Source of the DNA: Nitrospira sp.
Lineage (GTDB): Bacteria; Nitrospirota; Nitrospiria; Nitrospirales; Nitrospiraceae
NCBI GenBank assembly: GCA_019636835.1
Contig: JAHBWU010000006.1
Coordinates: forward strand, 20,269-84,268
DNA: 64,000 nucleotides
Reading direction: 5' to 3'
Part shown: positions 19,302 to 26,606 of the stretch, one piece after another
Layout of the letters: each line of letters begins with the position of its first letter
Position numbering within the stretch: position 1 is the first letter of the stretch
The notes under the pieces: model-generated
What the model saw: only the letters and a program-made list of their open reading frames with translations
Told to the model about the DNA's origin: nothing
Database searches by the model: none
Position numbers and translations under genes: made by a program

Positions 19302-19385
19302 TATGGTGGCGGGACCTAACCACAGGGATCGGAGATGAGTCAAGCAGTAGGACGGAACGCCAACGTTGGAGAGATGAAGAAGTGA

Positions 19386-19745
19386 CTAGGCCGCGGTGCC
19401 GATGAGGCTTTCCAGGGGAATGTGCAACTTGCGGTGGAGTCGACGGATCATCTCGATCGAGAGATTTCGCTTCTTCGTCAAAATTTCCGACACACGTCCT
19501 CGCCCACCTAGTACCGTCTCTAAATCTTTCCGCGTCATGCCGAGTTGATCCATCCGAAATTTGATCGCATCGATTGGGTCTGGAGGATAAATCGCGTGAT
19601 GCTTCGCTTCGTATGCCTCGACGAGCGTCGTGAGTACGTCCAGTTCGTCACCGGCCTTTGTGCCTGGCTTGGCATCCATCAGTTGTTCAATACGATCTAA
19701 CGCCTGGTCATAGTCTCGGGCGGTTTTGATTGGAGCAATGGTCAT
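19386..19745 (-). CDS. higA: HigA-type antitoxin (XRE helix-turn-helix)
   Basis: 119 residues from the ATG at 19743-19745, which follows GAGGAGG at ~6 nt spacing. The C-terminal half is an XRE helix-turn-helix (IKFRMDQLGMTRKDLETVLG, GRVSEILTKKRNLSIEMIRR), and the N-terminal half (YDQALDRIEQLMDAKPGTKA) is characteristic of HigA proteins whose partners are HigB. It would bind the toxin and repress the operon. The toxin gene is now 1.15 kb upstream because an IS630 element has inserted between them, so higA may have lost its normal promoter. Confidence 0.85.
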   Translation of the reverse strand: MTIAPIKTARDYDQALDRIEQLMDAKPGTKAGDELDVLTTLVEAYEAKHHAIYPPDPIDAIKFRMDQLGMTRKDLETVLGGRGRVSEILTKKRNLSIEMIRRLHRKLHIPLESLIGTAA

Positions 19746-19761
19746 GTTGCCTCCTCGCCTG

Positions 19762-20868
19762 CTAGTGTAGTGCGTCCAACGCTTCTTGACATTTAGCGAT
19801 TTTGGCCAAAATGCTTTCCGCGGACGCTGTCCATGTAAAGACACGGGGATTCTGGTTGTGATGGTTCAGGTACGCGTGGATCGCGGCAATGAGTTCACGG
19901 ACGTTGTGAAAGCTGCCCCGGCGAATGCGCTTGTCCGTGAGTTCTCGAAACCACCGGTCCACCATGTTCAGCCATGAACTTGATGTGGGGATGAAGTGCA
20001 GATGGAAGCGCGGATGCCGGCGCACCCAGCTCTTCACACGGGGATGTTTGTGAGTCCCATAGTTGTCCACGATGAGATGCAGATCGAGATGAGACGGGGT
20101 CTCGGCGTCAATCTTCTTGAGGAACCGGATGAACTCTTGATGCCGATGCCGCGGCAGGCAATCGCCGATCACATTCCCATCGAGCAGGTTCAGCGCCGCG
20201 AACACGGTCGTCGTGCCATGGCGTTTATAGTCGTGCGTCCGGGTCCCACAGCGGCCCTTCTTCATCGGAAGGCCCGGCTGGGTGCGGTCGAGGGCTTGGA
20301 TCTGGCTTTTCTCATCCACAGAGAGCACCACGGACTTGTCCGGAGGATTGAGATACAGCCCCACCACGTCGTAGAGCTTCTCGACAAACTGTGTGTCACG
20401 GCTGAGCTTGAAGGTCTTGATCAGATGCGGCTTGAGTCCATGCTGCTTCCAGATTCGGCGCACCGTGGCTTCGCTGACCCCGTGCGCGTCCGCCATGGTC
20501 CGGGTACTCCAGTGCGTCGCAGCGGGCGGCGTGGTGTGTAGGGTCGCCTCAACGATCGTGCGGACCTTCCGGGCCGGAATGCGGGGCCTGCGACCGGGAC
20601 GGGGCGCATCGTGCTCGAGTCCAGCCACGCGCAGCCCCAAGAACCGTTCACGCCACAGTTGCACCGTGGGCCGCGAGATCCCCAACTGCCGCGCAATGTC
20701 CTGACTCAGCATCCCGTCCGCAGCCAGCGTGATGATCTGGGCTCGTTGCACGACACGCAGGGGCAGGCTCTTCGCATGCGCCCACGCGGTCAGCGTCGAA
20801 CGCTCCTCAGGGGACAACACGATCGGTAGGGCCAGATGCACACCGCAATACATACCGGTCATAGGCAC
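19762..20868 (-). CDS. IS630-family transposase
   Basis: 368 residues. An N-terminal helix-turn-helix (DIARQLGISRPTVQLWRERF), a second HTH-like region (HGVSEATVRRIWKQHGL) and a DDE-type core: D in VLSVDEKSQIQAL, D in LIVDNYGTHKHP. At the place of the usual Glu is Asp, in SSWLNMVDRWFRELT (usually NxVExxF), so the triad reads D-D-D with 35 residues between the last two. The stop TAG is completed by the target: TA is the duplicated target dinucleotide and G is host DNA. Confidence 0.9.
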   Translation of the reverse strand: MPMTGMYCGVHLALPIVLSPEERSTLTAWAHAKSLPLRVVQRAQIITLAADGMLSQDIARQLGISRPTVQLWRERFLGLRVAGLEHDAPRPGRRPRIPARKVRTIVEATLHTTPPAATHWSTRTMADAHGVSEATVRRIWKQHGLKPHLIKTFKLSRDTQFVEKLYDVVGLYLNPPDKSVVLSVDEKSQIQALDRTQPGLPMKKGRCGTRTHDYKRHGTTTVFAALNLLDGNVIGDCLPRHRHQEFIRFLKKIDAETPSHLDLHLIVDNYGTHKHPRVKSWVRRHPRFHLHFIPTSSSWLNMVDRWFRELTDKRIRRGSFHNVRELIAAIHAYLNHHNQNPRVFTWTASAESILAKIAKCQEALDALH

Positions 20869-20899
20869 CTAATGTCAATCTATTTATGACGCACTACAC
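19765..20899 (-). mobile_element. IS630-family insertion sequence, 1135 bp, inside higBA
   Basis: Terminal inverted repeats GTGTAGTGCGTC (19765-19776) and GACGCACTACAC (20888-20899). Flanking TA duplications lie at 19763-19764 and 20900-20901, inside a CTAG on both sides, the target typical of IS630. Removing the element and one TA gives a CTAG that is part of the higB stop codon, 16 nt before the higA ATG. The insertion is thus exactly in the short higB-higA spacer. Confidence 0.9.
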
Positions 20900-21192
20900 T
20901 AGATGCTCATCACATCGATCGCATCGTACTCGACGTGTGTGCCGATGAATCGGATATACACCACTCGGTACGGGTAATTGATCTTCACGACGAGCCGGTA
21001 CTGATTCCCCGCCACGTTGAAGACGACCCGCTTGCCTTGCAGGACGCTGGCTGAACGAAAATGAGCTTTGACAGCCGATGGGGATACCCAATCGGCGTGC
21101 GCAACCTCCTGGTGCCAGGCTTCCAAAGGACCCTTGGACTTTGGGTATCGCTTCCAGAAGTTCCGTAGCGTCCGCTTGGCAATGATGCGCAC
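20899..21192 (-). CDS. higB: HigB-type mRNA interferase toxin
   Basis: 97 residues from a GTG start. Family features: RNFWKRYPKSKGPLEAWHQE at the N-terminus, WVSPSAVKAHFRSASVL, VFNVAGNQYRLVVKINYP and the terminal YIRFIGTHVEYDAIDV. Ribosome-dependent RelE-like fold cleaving mRNA. Intact. Its stop codon TAG overlaps the CTAG target of the IS630 element, so no toxin residue is changed. Because higB is promoter-proximal and higA is now separated, toxin and antitoxin expression may be uncoupled. Confidence 0.88.
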   Translation of the reverse strand: MRIIAKRTLRNFWKRYPKSKGPLEAWHQEVAHADWVSPSAVKAHFRSASVLQGKRVVFNVAGNQYRLVVKINYPYRVVYIRFIGTHVEYDAIDVMSI

Positions 21193-21375
21193 GGGCCACT
21201 ATAGCATGATTCCAAATTGGGAGCAATCGGCCTTTACGCCGCGCTTCTCATCGTGGCCGGCGTAGATCCTTGCCTGCATCGGCGGATGGAAACAAGAGGC
21301 TGGATGTCTGAAATCCCGAGCAATCGAGAGCATGCCTACGAATTTCCCTAGGATGCAATGATGCTTGCAGGCCAT

Positions 21376-21403
21376 CAACTGTTGTCCTCATTGACAACAG
21401 TTG
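21376..21403. promoter_or_regulatory. Palindromic operator and -35 box upstream of TumE/TumA-type pair
   Basis: A perfect 11-bp inverted repeat, CAACTGTTGTC (21376-21386) and GACAACAGTTG (21393-21403), with a 6-nt centre. A TTGACA at 21391-21396 overlaps the right arm, and GATATC follows at 21413 with a 16-nt spacer. The toxin start is at 21426. The arrangement suits autorepression by the helix-turn-helix partner encoded at 21703. Confidence 0.6.
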
Positions 21404-21425
21404 GTCATCGCTGATATCGTTCGAC

Positions 21426-21722
21426 ATGAAAGCCGTCGCGCTCTTGCGGACGCGTCTTGCATTCTCCGAAGCTGCATTCGCCGAGCTAGTCATTTGGAAG
21501 ACGCCAAAGCCTGTAGCGGGTTCGACTCACTCCTTCAAGTATAGACTGGCATACATCGTAGATGGAGTATGCGTCATACGCTACGACAATGAGGCAGAAA
21601 AGGGCGATCACCGACATTTTGGCCCAGAAGAGAACGTCTACATATTTCAAACGCCCGAGAAACTCATCGCCGACTTCGAACGTGACATGATGAGGGGGAA
21701 CCGTGAAAACCGTCGTTCTTGA
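21426..21722 (+). CDS. TumE-type toxin (DUF6516 family)
   Basis: 98 residues. The conserved core HSFKYRLAYIVDGVCVIRYDNEAEKGDHRH matches, block by block (FKYRLAYIVDG, VIRYDNEAEKGDHRH), the stand-alone toxin of TumE/TumA-type pairs. Preceded by a strong palindrome. Its last 20 bp overlap the next gene. Classification rests on my recognition of the RYDNE-x-GKGDHRH-like motif; the biochemical activity of this group is not known to me. Confidence 0.75.
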   Translation: MKAVALLRTRLAFSEAAFAELVIWKTPKPVAGSTHSFKYRLAYIVDGVCVIRYDNEAEKGDHRHFGPEENVYIFQTPEKLIADFERDMMRGNRENRRS

Positions 21723-22050
21723 CGTCCGCTCTCCAAACGAAGCCATAGCCGATTTTGCCCGTGTCTGGAAAACAGGGAAGGGTGAGAAGGCTGCGCGCAT
21801 TACCTTCGCCACACCGGAACTTCTCTGGAAGGTGCTGACGGCTAAACGCTGGCAATTGCTGAAGGCCATGTGCGGAGCCGGCCCTCTGTCGATTCGTGAA
21901 GCGGCGCGTCGTGTCGGACGAGATGTGAAGGCCGTCCATACGGATGTGACGGCGCTGTTAAGCGCCGGAGTGCTCGATCGAGTCGAGGATGGTCGGATAA
22001 TTTTCCCGTTCGACTCCGTAAAAGTCGAGTTTCTTCTCCACGCCGCATAA
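21703..22050 (+). CDS. TumA-type antitoxin, winged helix-turn-helix (HVO_A0114-like)
   Basis: 115 residues from a GTG at 21703 with GAGGGGG 5 nt upstream, overlapping the toxin gene by 20 bp. The C-terminal half is a winged helix-turn-helix: MCGAGPLSIREAARRVGR, KAVHTDVTALLSAGVLDR, EDGRIIFPFDSVKVEF. The N-terminal part (EAIADFARVWKTGKGEKAARI) probably contacts the toxin. It is the likely ligand of the palindrome at 21376-21403. Confidence 0.75.
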   Translation: MKTVVLDVRSPNEAIADFARVWKTGKGEKAARITFATPELLWKVLTAKRWQLLKAMCGAGPLSIREAARRVGRDVKAVHTDVTALLSAGVLDRVEDGRIIFPFDSVKVEFLLHAA

Positions 22051-22111
22051 ATTGTCGTACGGCGACAGACACCGGACCGCTGGCAACTATTGGACATCGT
22101 GAGCAACGCTT

Positions 22112-22480
22112 ATGAAGATCGTTGTCCAGAACCACATCGATCAGTTTGCCCTCTCTCGTAAGCAAGTGGCGGCGATATACTCCGTGCTTCCTTCCGTACT
22201 TTGGAGCAAAGTTTCTCAGTTTCACTTATGTGATGATCAGCGCAACGCAGAGATATTCGAGTATAGCCAGGAAACACGAATCGTGTGTTTCTCCTTCCCT
22301 GTCAAAGAGAAAACCATTGAGGTAGTCGAAACCGCTGTTCGAGAGCTACTAATCGGTTTGGCGAGATTGAACAATGGATCCAAATTCTACCTACCACTAA
22401 GGCAAATAGAACGCGAGTCCTACACTCCATTCTTAACGGAGTGGTTCTCAAAGTGTGTCACCGCTGCCACTAAGAAGTAA
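22112..22480 (+). CDS. Hypothetical protein in accessory region
   Basis: 122 residues, no recognised family. Lower GC than the core genes. Contains a mid-region EKTIEVVETAVRELLIGLARL helix and several aromatic residues. No signal peptide. It begins 61 bp after the TumA-type gene in the same direction and could belong to that transcript or be a separate cargo gene. The IS630 element at 22542 lies just downstream. Confidence 0.45.
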   Translation: MKIVVQNHIDQFALSRKQVAAIYSVLPSVLWSKVSQFHLCDDQRNAEIFEYSQETRIVCFSFPVKEKTIEVVETAVRELLIGLARLNNGSKFYLPLRQIERESYTPFLTEWFSKCVTAATKK

Positions 22481-22611
22481 TACTACTCAACGAATCGGTT
22501 GAACAGCATGGGCGTCGTACTCCGACTGGTTGAAGCCACTAGAGCATTTTTGATTTAAGTGCATACATTCTGTAGCATGCCCTCCATTGGGTTCTTGCTG
22601 GAGGTCACAGG

Positions 22612-23004
22612 ATGGATGCCTATTCGCAGGATCTACGGGACCGTGTGTTGAGAGCATTGGAACGTGGGGAGCGTCCGACAGCCATTGCCGCCCGATTTGA
22701 AGTCAGTCGGGTCTGGGTGTATCAGGTGCGGAACCGGCTCACGCAGACGGGTCAGCGGAGCAGTCTTCCAATTGGAGGCCATCGGCAGTCTCGGTTGGTC
22801 GGGATGGAGCCGACACTGCGGGCATGGCTGAAGGAAACAGGGGATCTGACCCTTGCGGAGATGTGTGCCCGATTAGCGGCACACGGGATTGCGATTAAAG
22901 TCCCCGCCTTGTGGCATCAACTCGACAAATGGAAGCTCACACTTAAAAAAAACCCTACACGCCAGCGAGCAAGATCGCGCCGACGTGCAAGCCGCACGGC
23001 GTGA
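22612..23004 (+). CDS. IS630 transposase, upstream frame (orfA, DNA-binding part)
   Basis: 130 residues in this frame. MDAYSQDLRDRVLRALERGE followed by a helix-turn-helix (PTAIAARFEVSRVWVYQVRNR) and a second one around LAEMCARLAAHGIAIKVPALWH. Near 22944-22951 there is a run of eight A residues (CTTAAAAAAAACC), beyond which homology passes into the other frame. The region after the A-run in this frame is not conserved. A full transposase would need a +1 shift or slippage at the A-run. Confidence 0.82.
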   Translation: MDAYSQDLRDRVLRALERGERPTAIAARFEVSRVWVYQVRNRLTQTGQRSSLPIGGHRQSRLVGMEPTLRAWLKETGDLTLAEMCARLAAHGIAIKVPALWHQLDKWKLTLKKNPTRQRARSRRRASRTA

Positions 23005-23551
23005 GTGGCAGGCAGCCCAACCCGCTCTGGACATCACGAAGCTGGTCTTTCTGGATGAAACGGGGACGTCGACGAACATGGCACGGCGCTACGGACGCGC
23101 CCCGCGTGGTGAACGGTGCGTCACCTCTGTCCCACACGGACATTGGCACACGACCACCTTCGTGGCCGGGCTGCGTCATGCTGACATCTCCGCTCCGATG
23201 GTGGCGGAGGGTGCCATGACCGGCGCCCTGTTCCTAAAATATGTCCAGGAGTTCTTATGCCCGACGCTCCACCCCGGCGATATCGTCATCGCCGACAACT
23301 TACGCAGTCACAAAGTGGCGGGCGTCAAAGAGGCACTTGCGGCGGTGGGGGCACACCTCCGCTATCTCCCGCCGTATTCCCCCGATCTGAATCCCATTGA
23401 AAAACTGTTTGCCAAACTCAAAGCGCTGCTCCGTAAAGCCGCCCCTCGAACCGTGGACGCACTCTGGAATGAAATTGGGAGCCTGCTTGACGGCTTCACA
23501 TCCGACGAATGCACGCGCTACTTCGCGTCCTCAGGCTATGTAAAAACATAA
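22889..23551 (+). CDS. IS630 transposase, downstream frame (orfB, catalytic part)
   Basis: True homology starts near the A8 run (~22945). The DDE core is complete: D in LVFLDETGTSTNMARRYG, D in DIVIADNLRSHKVAGV, and E in PYSPDLNPIEKLFAKLKALL. Length after fusion with orfA would be ~310 residues, normal for this IS630 subgroup. Since both frames are otherwise undamaged, programmed frameshifting or transcriptional slippage is more likely than decay. Confidence 0.85.
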   Translation: MRLKSPPCGINSTNGSSHLKKTLHASEQDRADVQAARREWQAAQPALDITKLVFLDETGTSTNMARRYGRAPRGERCVTSVPHGHWHTTTFVAGLRHADISAPMVAEGAMTGALFLKYVQEFLCPTLHPGDIVIADNLRSHKVAGVKEALAAVGAHLRYLPPYSPDLNPIEKLFAKLKALLRKAAPRTVDALWNEIGSLLDGFTSDECTRYFASSGYVKT

Positions 23552-23640
23552 ACCAAAAACGCTCTAGGATACACGAGCATGACGTTCGATAAACTTCACA
23601 GCCTTATTTGCGATGCACTGCGCGGTGCTCGATCGCTGAC

Positions 23641-23838
23641 TTACATTTTGAGACGCTCGGCATAGCCCGTCAGCTCGACATAACCTTGGCCTTTCACAGG
23701 CCGTCCTTGTTTGGTGCCTGTTACGGCCACTGCTCCTTCCCAATAGGAGACCTTCGTGCTGCGCAAGGTGCGTAATTCCTGATCCGCGAGCAGCGGAGTG
23801 ACGTCCAGCACAAGGTCGAGCGACGTGGAAGACAGCAA
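23641..23838 (-). pseudogene. 3' remnant of a second carotenoid 1,2-hydratase-like gene
   Basis: Encodes LDLVLDVTPLLADQELRTL then STKVSYWEGAVAVTGTKQG and GYVELTGYAERLKM, nearly identical to the C-terminus of the full-length gene at 25293, at about 90% nucleotide identity by eye. No upstream part exists: the homology ends abruptly at ~23838 next to the tandem repeat at 23845. It is therefore a truncated paralogue, not a functional gene. Oriented as the intact copy. Confidence 0.85.
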
Positions 23839-23844
23839 AGGTAC

Positions 23845-23882
23845 CGGGAGTCTTTTTTAGATACAGGAGTCTTTTTTAGATA
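23845..23882. repeat. Tandem 19-bp direct repeat at a breakpoint
   Basis: Two copies of a 19-bp unit, CGGGAGTCTTTTTTAGATA (23845-23863) and CAGGAGTCTTTTTTAGATA (23864-23882), bracketed by GGTAC and GTACC. Similar GGTACCGGGAGTC sequences accompany REP-associated transposase genes in many genomes (recollection, not searched). It sits between the hydratase remnant and a transposase stub. Confidence 0.6.
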
Positions 23883-23944
23883 TGTACCTGCTTGCATGGG
23901 GCAAGATGGCGTCAGATCTTGTTCCGTGCATCCCGGTGAGATAG

Positions 23945-24020
23945 ATGGCACGACTGCCGCGTATCGAATTTCCAGGAGCCCTCTACCACGTCGCCATCGA
24001 CAAATTGGGGTCTGGGGACA
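23945..24020 (+). pseudogene. REP-associated tyrosine (Y1) transposase, N-terminal stub
   Basis: The frame from 23945 begins MARLPRIEFPGALYHVAID, the signature start of REP-associated transposases (usual form MARPLRIEFPGALYHV). Homology is lost after ~21 residues, where the DNA continues with TTGGGGTCTGGGGACAAATC. Nothing of the HUH or tyrosine motifs remains. Compare the stub at 63557. Confidence 0.7.
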
Positions 24021-24128
24021 AATCCGGGCCACTTCAGGCCTTTCAATCACACATTCACCCCCTCGCGCGCCTTCCACGATCTCGCGTGAACCTGTTATTG
24101 TGCCCGATCACCCACTGGGAGGTCGGCC

Positions 24129-24434
24129 ATGGACATGTTGATGATCGTCTTTCGCGCCTCGCTGCAAGTTCGCGTACACGAGATCTTACGGAGTTGCGAC
24201 GTGCTGGCGTTTACGGAAATCCCGGAAACGGTCGGAACGGGGCAGTCCGGGCCCGCAGAAGGGATCTCGTTTTATCCTGGAACCAACAGGGTGATTATGG
24301 TCGCTCTCGAACCAGCGCAGCGCGACAAGGTGACCACCGCGATCAAAGAGTGGTGCGATGAGACGTTGAAGCGCTCGGGGTGGGTGAAACCCGCAATCCG
24401 CGTCTTCTCCTGGCCCTGTACACAACTCGCCTAG
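24129..24434 (+). CDS. PII-like signalling-fold protein
   Basis: 101 residues from the ATG at 24129, with GGGAGG 6 nt upstream. The pattern MLMIVFRASLQVRVHEILRS, FTEIPETVGTGQSGP, NRVIMVALEPAQRDKVTTAI is that of small PII-like (transporter-associated) proteins with a ferredoxin-like fold. The T-loop region is short and ends GTGQSGPAEG. It does not carry the uridylylation Tyr of GlnB. No transporter gene is adjacent, so the partner is unknown. The next 380 bp (24435-24815) hold no gene I recognise. Confidence 0.6.
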   Translation: MDMLMIVFRASLQVRVHEILRSCDVLAFTEIPETVGTGQSGPAEGISFYPGTNRVIMVALEPAQRDKVTTAIKEWCDETLKRSGWVKPAIRVFSWPCTQLA

Positions 24435-24815
24435 TGGCGGAATCATCCAGCCCTCCCGCCGTCTTTCTCCCCTCTTCGCTCCCATCGCAACCCCCCACGG
24501 CCCAGATCGCTTGGACCTTTGTGTCGGTCTGAGCTCCAACTCGATGAAGTACCGGTTGATCCTTGACCTCACCCTTCTATAAGCAGGCATCTGTAGCATC
24601 TCGCCCCGAAGCGCACGACTACGGATGGGGACTTTAGCCGCAACGGTATCCAGTCAGTGCAGGTTCAAGTCACAGAATCAACCATTTGACGTGAGCTTTC
24701 GCGACGACCAGAAGACGATGGGCAGTGGCACAATGATCGCAGTGTTCATACTGGGCGAGGTTGGATACTCCACTCGTGCATCCGATCGTCCTACTTCACA
24801 CACAAGGGGGACATT

Positions 24816-25154
24816 ATGCGACAGATCGTCATGGCGGCGTTGGCGGCGGGAATCGTCTTGGCATTGGGCGGGACTGCGATTGCCGATAAGAAGGGAGAGA
24901 AGCACAAATCCAAGATCGAAATGGTGGAGACGGCGAAGGTCACGATTGATCAGGCGATCAAGACGGCGTCCGAGAAGGTGCCGGGCAAAGTCATCGAGGC
25001 TGAGTTGGAAAAGAAGCATGACACGACGGTGTGGGAAGTCGAAATCGTGACGGACGACAAGATGATTAAGGAAGTGCACGTCGATGCGGATTCCGGCGTC
25101 ATTATCGATGTGGAAGACAAGGGCAAGGAACACAAAGACAAAGGAAAGCACTGA
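24816..25154 (+). CDS. PepSY domain secreted protein
   Basis: 112 residues. Signal peptide of ~23 residues (MRQIVMAALAAGIVLALGG then TAIADK). One PepSY domain: VTIDQAIKTASEKVPGKVIE, WEVEIVTDDKMIKEVHVDAD, SGVIIDVEDK. The C-terminus is highly charged (KGKEHKDKGKH). AAGGGGG lies 6 nt upstream of the ATG. Exported PepSY proteins often inhibit proteases or bind metal; no partner is visible here. Confidence 0.85.
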   Translation: MRQIVMAALAAGIVLALGGTAIADKKGEKHKSKIEMVETAKVTIDQAIKTASEKVPGKVIEAELEKKHDTTVWEVEIVTDDKMIKEVHVDADSGVIIDVEDKGKEHKDKGKH

Positions 25155-25292
25155 TGTGTCGGTGGTGAGGTGCCTGGTTGCATAAGCTCTGTGTCGTGGC
25201 CATCGTACTCTGGCTCGCGGTGGCCAGTCTGGTCGCCTGGTTGTTTGTGCGGATGATCAGGTCAAACAACTGCCAACTAACCCAGCTTTCTC

Positions 25293-26417
25293 CTACATCT
25301 TGAGGCGCTCGGCGTAGCCGGTCAGCTCGACGTAGCCTTGGCCTTTCACAGGGCGACCTTGTTTGGTGCCTGTCACGGCCACCGCTCCTTCCCAATAGGA
25401 AACCTTGGTACTGCGCGAGGTGCGCAGCTCCTGATCCGCGAGCAGCGGAGTGACGTCCAGCACAAGGTCAAGCGACGGGAACGTCAGCCGCCATTTGCTG
25501 GGATACGTGGCTTTGCTTTCGGCGCTGGTCCAGGTTCCGGTCGATTCGATCTGGAAGTCCGTCACCTCTAGGTGTCGAGTGCGTCCATCCGGCGACACCG
25601 CAGTTCCGCTCGACGCAAGATCGGACGATCCATCTTTCCGGCGCATCCGGTACAGCATGAGCTCGGTGTCGTCCTCCAACTGGATGCTGAACCAGTCCCA
25701 TCCGACTTGATCCGTCCCGAGTTCGGCCGACCCGAACTCATGATCCATCCAGCTGGTGCCGGTCACATCGAATGACTCGCCATCGATCGTGAGCTTCCCG
25801 CTTGTCGCGAGTCTCGTGAACGAATAGTAGTGAGAGGCCTGACCCACGTCTTTCCCTTTTCGACTGATGCCGGCCGCACCGTGAGTGACGAGAGGCTTGG
25901 CCGGTTGGACCGTAAGGGCGAGGGCATGCGTCTCGTCGTGGGCTACCAAAGTGTGTGCGGCCGATGGTTCTGCCGAAGCTTCGGCCCGCCAATCATCGAT
26001 CCAGACACGGAGCCGCGACTCGTCCGCACCGGCCTTCCCCAACCCTTCACGGCTGAATTTTTCCGAGAAATGAAATCGCTTCCCGGTAATGTCGGTCACA
26101 GCGAAGTGGGCCAGATACAGATCTCTCACCGACCATTTTGACGGGAGGGTTTTGATGTCCTCCGGCGGCACCCCCCGACGAAAGAACGTCAATTCAAAAC
26201 CGAATGACCGACCGCTCTTTGAATGTAGATGGCCTGTGTAGTACCACCACTCAGTTCGATAGGTCGGGTGAGATCCATGGTCTCGGGGGAAATTGTACCG
26301 ATAACCAGCGGTAGCCGGTTGAAACGGTGCTGGGGAGGGGTTCGCGCCGAGCGTCATTGACAGATCAGCGCTCAGCAAGATAGTGGCCAAGATCCCGATT
26401 CGTACCCTATCTGTCAC
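25293..26417 (-). CDS. Carotenoid 1,2-hydratase-like (CrtC/AttH lipocalin-fold) protein
   Basis: 374 residues with a signal peptide (about residues 1-24). Conserved blocks: RTEWWYYTGHLHSKSGRSFG, FELTFFRRG, LYLAHFAVTD, GTSWMDHEFGS, WDWFSIQLEDDTELMLYRMR and SYWEGAVAVTG. These define the AttH/CrtC family. CrtC hydrates carotenoids, but secreted AttH-type members usually accompany lipoprotein-export ABC systems and have no proven reaction. No carotenoid genes are nearby, so the second group is more likely. A truncated paralogue is at 23641. Confidence 0.82.
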   Translation of the reverse strand: MTDRVRIGILATILLSADLSMTLGANPSPAPFQPATAGYRYNFPRDHGSHPTYRTEWWYYTGHLHSKSGRSFGFELTFFRRGVPPEDIKTLPSKWSVRDLYLAHFAVTDITGKRFHFSEKFSREGLGKAGADESRLRVWIDDWRAEASAEPSAAHTLVAHDETHALALTVQPAKPLVTHGAAGISRKGKDVGQASHYYSFTRLATSGKLTIDGESFDVTGTSWMDHEFGSAELGTDQVGWDWFSIQLEDDTELMLYRMRRKDGSSDLASSGTAVSPDGRTRHLEVTDFQIESTGTWTSAESKATYPSKWRLTFPSLDLVLDVTPLLADQELRTSRSTKVSYWEGAVAVTGTKQGRPVKGQGYVELTGYAERLKM

Positions 26418-26606
26418 ACTCTACCTCGTGTCAGCAGTAAATCCTGAGATGATCACGTAAGTAGGACACTCCTCTCGAATTGTTTATAACACGCGATGTG
26501 TCAACGAACCAATCGACACTCTCAGAGCGATGTTTCGCATTCGCCAGTAGCTCGGTAGGCAGCGCACGGCGTTGACAATTTTCACAAACCTCAGCTATCG
26601 TGAGCC

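Larger units (their letters stand above)
22542..23564 (+). mobile_element. IS630-family insertion sequence, 1023 bp
   Basis: Inverted ends GAGCATTTTTGATTTA (from 22542) and its near complement AACCAAAAACGCTC (to 23564), with TA duplications at 22540-22541 and 23565-23566. As with the other IS630 element, the pre-insertion target was CTAG. The two elements are not closely related: their ends and transposases differ. Encodes a transposase in two overlapping frames. Confidence 0.88.

Noticed and set aside
24540..24600. TTGATC-N16-TATAAG promoter-like sequence.
   Set aside because: No gene starts within 200 bp in that direction; chance match is likely.
25178..25303. Possible 41-residue single-span membrane protein (AIVLWLAVASLVAWLFVRM) after the PepSY gene.
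   Set aside because: Only a TTG start without ribosome site is available and no relative is known to me; too weak to list as a gene.
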